NCBI GenBank assembly: GCA_031273645.1
Contig: JAISRM010000243.1
Location: 1 to 7,909 of the forward strand
Reading direction: 5' to 3'
DNA from: Endomicrobium sp.
GTDB lineage: Bacteria > Elusimicrobiota > Endomicrobiia > Endomicrobiales > Endomicrobiaceae
Length of the DNA: 7,909 bases
Shown here: piece by piece, positions 4,656 through 7,909 of the stretch
Layout of the letters: each line of letters starts with the position of its first letter
Numbering within the stretch: position 1 is the first letter of the stretch
Translations under genes and position numbers: made by a program
Notes under the pieces: model-generated
Databases searched by the model: none
Seen by the model: the letters and a program-made list of their open reading frames with translations, nothing else
Told to the model about the DNA's origin: nothing

Positions 4656-5480
4656 ATGGAATTTAAACTTGTAATACCGACGAGCGAAGCCGCGTTTTTG
4701 AAAACGCTGATATTCAATAAAGAGGAACTTATTGCTGAACTTAAAAACAGGATTGAGAAGTACAAGGGCATAACCTACGACGAGAGCCAATTGAAATTAG
4801 CTAAAGAGGACAGGGCGGATTTAAACAAGTTTAAGAAGCTTCTCGACGACGAACGCAAGCGGATTAAAAACAAAATATTAGAGCCGTACAATAAGTTTGA
4901 GGCAGATATAAAAGAAGTTATAGCGGTTATTGACGAGCCGCTAAATGTTATAGACGCGCAGGTGAAAGGGTTTGAACTCCAAAAAGAAGAAGAAAAGCGC
5001 AACCAAATCAAATTGATTTACGACGCGCACATAAAAGAATTGGTAACTATTCTGCCGATTGAAAAGATTTTTAATGAGAAGTGGCTGAATGCGACATACT
5101 CTATCGCAAATGTTAGAGCAGAAGTTGCAGAAAAGATTGAATATTTCAGGAAGGGACTGAAAATCATTTCAGAGCTGGCGCTTGCCAAAGATATTGAAAC
5201 CGCAGTGAAAGACAAATTTATTGTGACTTGCGATATTAACGTCGCGCTTGCAGAGAAGGTAAGGCTTGAGGCGCAAAAAGAAAAGTTGGCGAAAATTGAG
5301 ACTGCGCCGGCGGCTGAGAAAAAAACTGCGGCGGCGCTGAATTTACAAACTCCGGCCCCGGCGGATACTGCAACTCCGAGAATCTATGAATTGAGATTTA
5401 AGGTATCGGCGACGGCTGAGCAATTAGCCGCCCTGAAACAGTTTTTGGTTTCAAACAAAATAAATTACGAGAGGATTTGA
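4656..5480 (+). CDS. DUF1351 phage protein (recombination cassette)
   Basis: A 274-aa protein of the DUF1351 family, commonly found between or beside exonuclease and RecT genes in phages; its biochemical role is unknown. Residues 25-130 are strongly helical and charged (coiled coil), with the family's typical DRADLNKFKKLLDDERKRIK stretch at 53-72. A second helical part follows to about 210. An Ala/Pro-rich linker lies at about 215-240, and a compact C-terminal domain (YELRFKVSATAEQLAALKQF) begins near 243. The ribosome-binding sequence AAAGGAGA precedes the ATG and follows the exonuclease stop directly. The stop is 2 nt before the recT start, so the three genes form one transcription unit. 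An adaptor linking nuclease and annealase is plausible but inferred. Confidence 0.85.
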   Translation: MEFKLVIPTSEAAFLKTLIFNKEELIAELKNRIEKYKGITYDESQLKLAKEDRADLNKFKKLLDDERKRIKNKILEPYNKFEADIKEVIAVIDEPLNVIDAQVKGFELQKEEEKRNQIKLIYDAHIKELVTILPIEKIFNEKWLNATYSIANVRAEVAEKIEYFRKGLKIISELALAKDIETAVKDKFIVTCDINVALAEKVRLEAQKEKLAKIETAPAAEKKTAAALNLQTPAPADTATPRIYELRFKVSATAEQLAALKQFLVSNKINYERI

Positions 5481-5482
5481 CT

Positions 5483-6385
5483 ATGACAAACAAAAACTCA
5501 TTAACGGCAAGAGTGCAAAAACCGACGTTTAGCAATTTTATCACGGCGACGGGTATGAAGGCAAAAATAAACGCGATTCTTGGCGGCAAAAAAGGCGACC
5601 AATTTATTGCTGCGATTGTTTCGGCGGTATCAACAAATCCAGCGCTACAAGAATGCGACCACGCGACGATATTTTCTGCGGCGTTAAACGGCGCGGCTCT
5701 CAATTTGAGTCCGAGCCCTCAGCTTGGACAGTTCTATTTTGTACCGTTTAATGACAACAAAAACAGGCGCAAGGTGGCGCAATTTCAAATTGGATACAAA
5801 GGATATATTCAGCTTGCTATTCGCTCCGGAAATTATAAAAAGCTTAACGTCGCGGCAATCAAAGAAGGCGAATTGATTAAATTTGACGCTCTTAGCGAGG
5901 ATATAGAAGTGCGTTTGATTGACGACGACGAACAAAGGGAAAAGGCAAAAACTATAGGGTACTACGCAATGTTTGAGTACATAAATGGTTTTAAGAAAGC
6001 ATTATATTGGAGCAAGGCAAAAATGCAGGCGCACGCTCTGAAATATTCAAAAGGCTATGCCGCAAAAAAGGGATACACATTTTGGGAAAAAGATTTTGAC
6101 GGCATGGCTTATAAAACAATGCTGCGACAGTTAATTTCAAAGTGGGGCATTATGAGCGTTGAAATGCAATTGGCTTACGAGCGGGATAACGCGGTAATAA
6201 ATGAGGACGGGGGTATAGATTATGTGGACAATGACGCGAATGACAACTCCGTTAATGCGCCGCAAATAGACACCGTTGAGAAAAAAATAGAAGCGCCGGA
6301 AACTGCCGAAGAAGTTGAGACACCGGCAATAGAATTTGGCGAGGGCGCAAAACAGCGCGCAGTGGAAGAGAATTTTTTTGATTAA
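5483..6385 (+). CDS. recT: RecT-family single-strand annealing protein
   Basis: A 300-aa RecT protein, which coats single-stranded DNA made by the partner exonuclease and anneals it to complementary DNA during phage recombination. Family signatures visible are TIFSAALNGAALNLSPSP (62-79), LGQFYFVPF (81-89) and FQIGYKGYIQLAIRSGNYKK (101-120), then the WEKDFDGMAYKTMLRQLISK region (201-220). After about residue 235 the chain becomes an acidic, probably disordered tail ending in VEENFFD. The ATG at 5483 is preferred over an in-frame TTG at 5477 because AGAGG (5470-5474) is 8 nt from the ATG; this gives a 2-nt gap from the DUF1351 stop. Core length is normal and no motif is missing. No SSB gene is seen in the window. 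Confidence 0.95.
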   Translation: MTNKNSLTARVQKPTFSNFITATGMKAKINAILGGKKGDQFIAAIVSAVSTNPALQECDHATIFSAALNGAALNLSPSPQLGQFYFVPFNDNKNRRKVAQFQIGYKGYIQLAIRSGNYKKLNVAAIKEGELIKFDALSEDIEVRLIDDDEQREKAKTIGYYAMFEYINGFKKALYWSKAKMQAHALKYSKGYAAKKGYTFWEKDFDGMAYKTMLRQLISKWGIMSVEMQLAYERDNAVINEDGGIDYVDNDANDNSVNAPQIDTVEKKIEAPETAEEVETPAIEFGEGAKQRAVEENFFD

Positions 6386-6436
6386 TGTTTTAGTCCGAGT
6401 TTTAAAAAATCCATATGCGTAAAAAGGGGGACAAGA

Positions 6437-7060
6437 ATGAGCAAAACAATTTTATCAACAAAAATGAAATATTTAGTGTGGGCGAATAATTTTGTCAGCG
6501 ACGACGAAGAGAGACCGGTGCTGCATGGCGTGAGGATTGAGTCTTGCGCGTCGGGCGGGATTTTTATCAGCGCGACGAACGGGCGCATTGCCGGACGGTT
6601 TTACGACAAGGGCGGCGTTTGCGACAACGCGCGGACGTTAAACGTTACGAGACTCAAAAATTCGTTGATGTATGAAGAATTGGAAGAAGGCGGCGATAAA
6701 GAATCGTCAATTATTATCAATAGCGATAATGTCGCGCATTTGCCGGAGTCGGAAAAAATGACGCGGGACGTGATTTTTATAGACTATATCTATCCTGATT
6801 TGTCTAAAATCTACAAGCTCAAGCCTTTTGAGTTAAATCAAAATTTTATTTTAAGCCCTTATTATTTGTCTTTGCTCGAACACATCGACGAGCATAATTG
6901 CGGGATAACCTTGTGGCAGACTCAAGAAAAAGACACTGAAAAGAAAGCCGTAAGGATTGAGCCTTATTTTATAACGGTGAATTGCGAACCTAATTTTTTG
7001 GGCGTGATAATGGGCATGGCAGGAAGTATAAAAGAAGTTAATCCTATATTTTTACCATGA
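6437..7060 (+). CDS. Short sliding-clamp-like (DnaN-like) protein
   Basis: A 207-aa protein resembling parts of the bacterial DNA polymerase III beta clamp. VSDDEERPVLHGVRIES (20-36) followed by GIFISATNGRIAGRF (41-55) matches the N-terminal clamp domain pattern (Arg-Pro-x-Leu, then ATDG-like). FIDYIYPDLSKIYK (114-127) resembles the FPDY segment of the next domain, and FLGVIMGM (187-194) resembles the beta-clamp C-terminal VIMPM stretch. A normal beta subunit has about 370 residues in three domains, so this is a reduced form. It may be a phage clamp that assembles differently, or a decoy binding clamp partners. It lies between RecT and replication genes, with AAAAAGGGGG 6 nt upstream of the ATG. 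The assignment rests on motif resemblance and should be treated as likely, not certain. Confidence 0.62.
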   Translation: MSKTILSTKMKYLVWANNFVSDDEERPVLHGVRIESCASGGIFISATNGRIAGRFYDKGGVCDNARTLNVTRLKNSLMYEELEEGGDKESSIIINSDNVAHLPESEKMTRDVIFIDYIYPDLSKIYKLKPFELNQNFILSPYYLSLLEHIDEHNCGITLWQTQEKDTEKKAVRIEPYFITVNCEPNFLGVIMGMAGSIKEVNPIFLP

Positions 7061-7125
7061 AAGTCCAAGAGTTTTTTGTTCAAATGCCGTCGAATAGAAA
7101 AAGAAAATAAACAGGGGAGGTTTTT

Positions 7126-7578
7126 GTGAGAGAAATAAAATTTAGAGGTAAGACGGATGAAGGGTGGGTTTTTGGTTATCTCGGAATAGATGTCGACGAT
7201 GTTCTGCAAATAGAAAGAAAAAATTACGAAGGTGCAATTGAGCTAATAGAAGTTATAGACGACACCGTCGGAGAATACATCGGAATTAGAGATAAAAAAG
7301 GAAAAAAAATATATGAAGGGGATATTTTAGAAGTATTATTTGTTGACTCGGAGCGTGGTATTAGGGAAATTGTAAATACTTGCGTGGTTGAATTTGACGA
7401 AGACAGAGCGGCTTTCGGGATTAGAACTTATGTTGACGACAATGACAAAGAAGGCGTATTTACTGGGTTCTTTGACAATATAATTGCTGAATTCTTAGTC
7501 ATCGGAAATATCCATGACAATCCGGAGTTTTTGAAGAAAAACAAACAGAAAGGAAATAAAAAACGGCTGAAGACGTGA
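7126..7578 (+). CDS. YopX-family phage protein
   Basis: A 150-aa YopX protein, a family widespread in phages of low-GC bacteria and of unknown function. The hallmarks are the start MREIKFRGKTDEGWVFGYL and the motif VGEYIGIRDKKGKKIYEGD (48-66), close to the family's G(Q/E)Y(T/I)GLKDKNGKEIYEGD. A final region (FLVIGNIHDNPEF, 122-134) is also typical, and the last 15 residues are Lys-rich. The start is GTG, with GGGGAGG (7114-7120) 5 nt upstream, which outweighs any later ATG. It is 65 nt downstream of the clamp-like gene in the same operon. Confidence 0.93.
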   Translation: MREIKFRGKTDEGWVFGYLGIDVDDVLQIERKNYEGAIELIEVIDDTVGEYIGIRDKKGKKIYEGDILEVLFVDSERGIREIVNTCVVEFDEDRAAFGIRTYVDDNDKEGVFTGFFDNIIAEFLVIGNIHDNPEFLKKNKQKGNKKRLKT

Positions 7579-7679
7579 ATAAGAAGGGTTCACGGACGCG
7601 CAGGGTTCAGACACCGAAAGGGGCATATAAATCCACACTGAGACGGTTTGCCGCCACTGCGCTTACATGCGGGAGTTAG
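7575..7679 (+). CDS. Possible 34-aa basic peptide or gene remnant
   Basis: A GTG-initiated frame overlaps the YopX stop (GTGA) and codes for a basic peptide starting VNKKGSRTRRVQTPKGAYKS. The RRVQTPKGAYKS stretch faintly recalls the V-x-TP-x-G-x-(F/Y)-x-S segment of small modular phage DNA-binding domains (NUMOD-like), and the frame stops soon afterwards. No good ribosome-binding sequence is at the proper distance (AAGGA is about 20 nt away). It could be a coupled small gene, the decayed remnant of a larger one, or chance. Confidence 0.25.
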   Translation: MNKKGSRTRRVQTPKGAYKSTLRRFAATALTCGS

Positions 7680-7805
7680 TAAGCCAAATATGAAATCCGA
7701 AATAAAATAATTAATAAAATACTGAGATTATTATGAATTTGCTTTGTGGTTTCGTTTCAACTGCGGATTGTTTTGCGATTTTTTTTAACTAATGAGGATA
7801 ATGTC

Positions 7806-7909
7806 ATGAAAGAAACATTCTTTTTTTCGCATGATTATAGCGCGCGTAACGACCCTCGCCTGATAAAACTACTAATGGTAATGGGGCAGGAAGGCAAAGG
7901 GTTGTACTG
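7806..7909 (+). CDS. DUF4373 / Lin1244-Lin1753-type replication protein, N-terminal fragment
   Basis: Only the first 34 codons are in the window; the gene runs off the right edge. The start MKETFFFSHDYSARNDPRL and the following LIKLLMVMGQEGKGLYW match the N-terminal DUF4373 (Lin1244/Lin1753-like) domain of phage replication-initiation proteins, which begins with a FxHDxNARxDxKI pattern and a MxxGxEGYGxYW stretch. GAGGA (7794-7798) stands 7 nt before the ATG. The ATG five bases upstream (7801) stops after two codons and is not the start. A replication-initiator role, often with a DnaC-like helicase loader next door, is inferred from the family. Confidence 0.85.
   Translation, partial: MKETFFFSHDYSARNDPRLIKLLMVMGQEGKGLY

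Noticed and set aside
5477..5482. TTG start for RecT, two codons before the ATG
   Set aside because: The ribosome-binding sequence AGAGG is correctly spaced for the ATG at 5483 and too close for the TTG.
7057..7110. 17-aa frame (MKVQEFFVQMPSNRKRK) overlapping the stop of the clamp-like gene by ATGA
   Set aside because: No ribosome-binding sequence and very short. The Q-x-FF content next to a clamp gene is suggestive of a clamp-binding peptide, but too little to claim.
7590..7680. Possible tRNA suggested by GGTTCAGAC
   Set aside because: No acceptor stem, D-arm or anticodon arm can be formed around it.
7733..7792. 19-aa hydrophobic frame (MNLLCGFVSTADCFAIFFN) before the replication gene
   Set aside because: No Shine-Dalgarno sequence and chance-level length in AT-rich DNA.

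Overview
The window looks like the left part of an integrated temperate phage (or phage-derived element) beside a bacterial CRISPR array. The host cannot be named from this sequence alone. DNA is about 40% GC, genes are preceded by clear Shine-Dalgarno sequences (AAGGGGG, AGGAGA, AGAGGA), and the one strong promoter is a textbook sigma70 type. This argues against Bacteroidota, although several phage families here (YopX, the Lin1244/Lin1753-type replication protein) are common there. A Firmicutes-like or other anaerobic lineage with type I-C CRISPR would fit.

Layout. Positions 1-117 hold the edge of a type I-C-like CRISPR array, read on the minus strand: two repeats, one complete 34-nt spacer and part of another. 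Positions 118-284 are non-coding and probably contain the element's left attachment region: a bidirectional terminator and tandem TGACCTAAA sites. Positions 285-2435 are a minus-strand lysogeny operon of three tightly packed genes: an XRE-type repressor, a membrane protein with a DUF6804-like C-terminal part, and a tyrosine integrase. Positions 2436-2665 are the control region, with back-to-back promoters, a perfect 9+9 bp operator over the rightward -10 box, and an untranslated leader of about 150 nt that ends in an intrinsic terminator.

From 2666 to the right edge, everything reads on the plus strand as an early operon. First comes a small helix-turn-helix protein, then five small proteins of unknown function (108, 78, 56, 85 and 33 aa; one is a single-pass membrane protein and one is Cys-rich with an acidic tail). 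A recombination cassette follows (YqaJ-type exonuclease, DUF1351 protein, RecT annealase), then a short sliding-clamp-like protein, a YopX protein, a weakly coding spacer, and the start of a DUF4373/Lin1244-type replication protein cut by the window edge.

Working together, the repressor probably holds the rightward promoter off in the lysogen while its own operon supplies the integrase and the membrane protein. On induction the plus-strand operon would make the small early proteins, then the recombination pair, then replication factors. The least explained parts are the leader RNA with mutually exclusive hairpins, the small early genes, the membrane protein in the lysogeny operon, the clamp-like protein, and the abrupt end of the CRISPR array beside the integrase.
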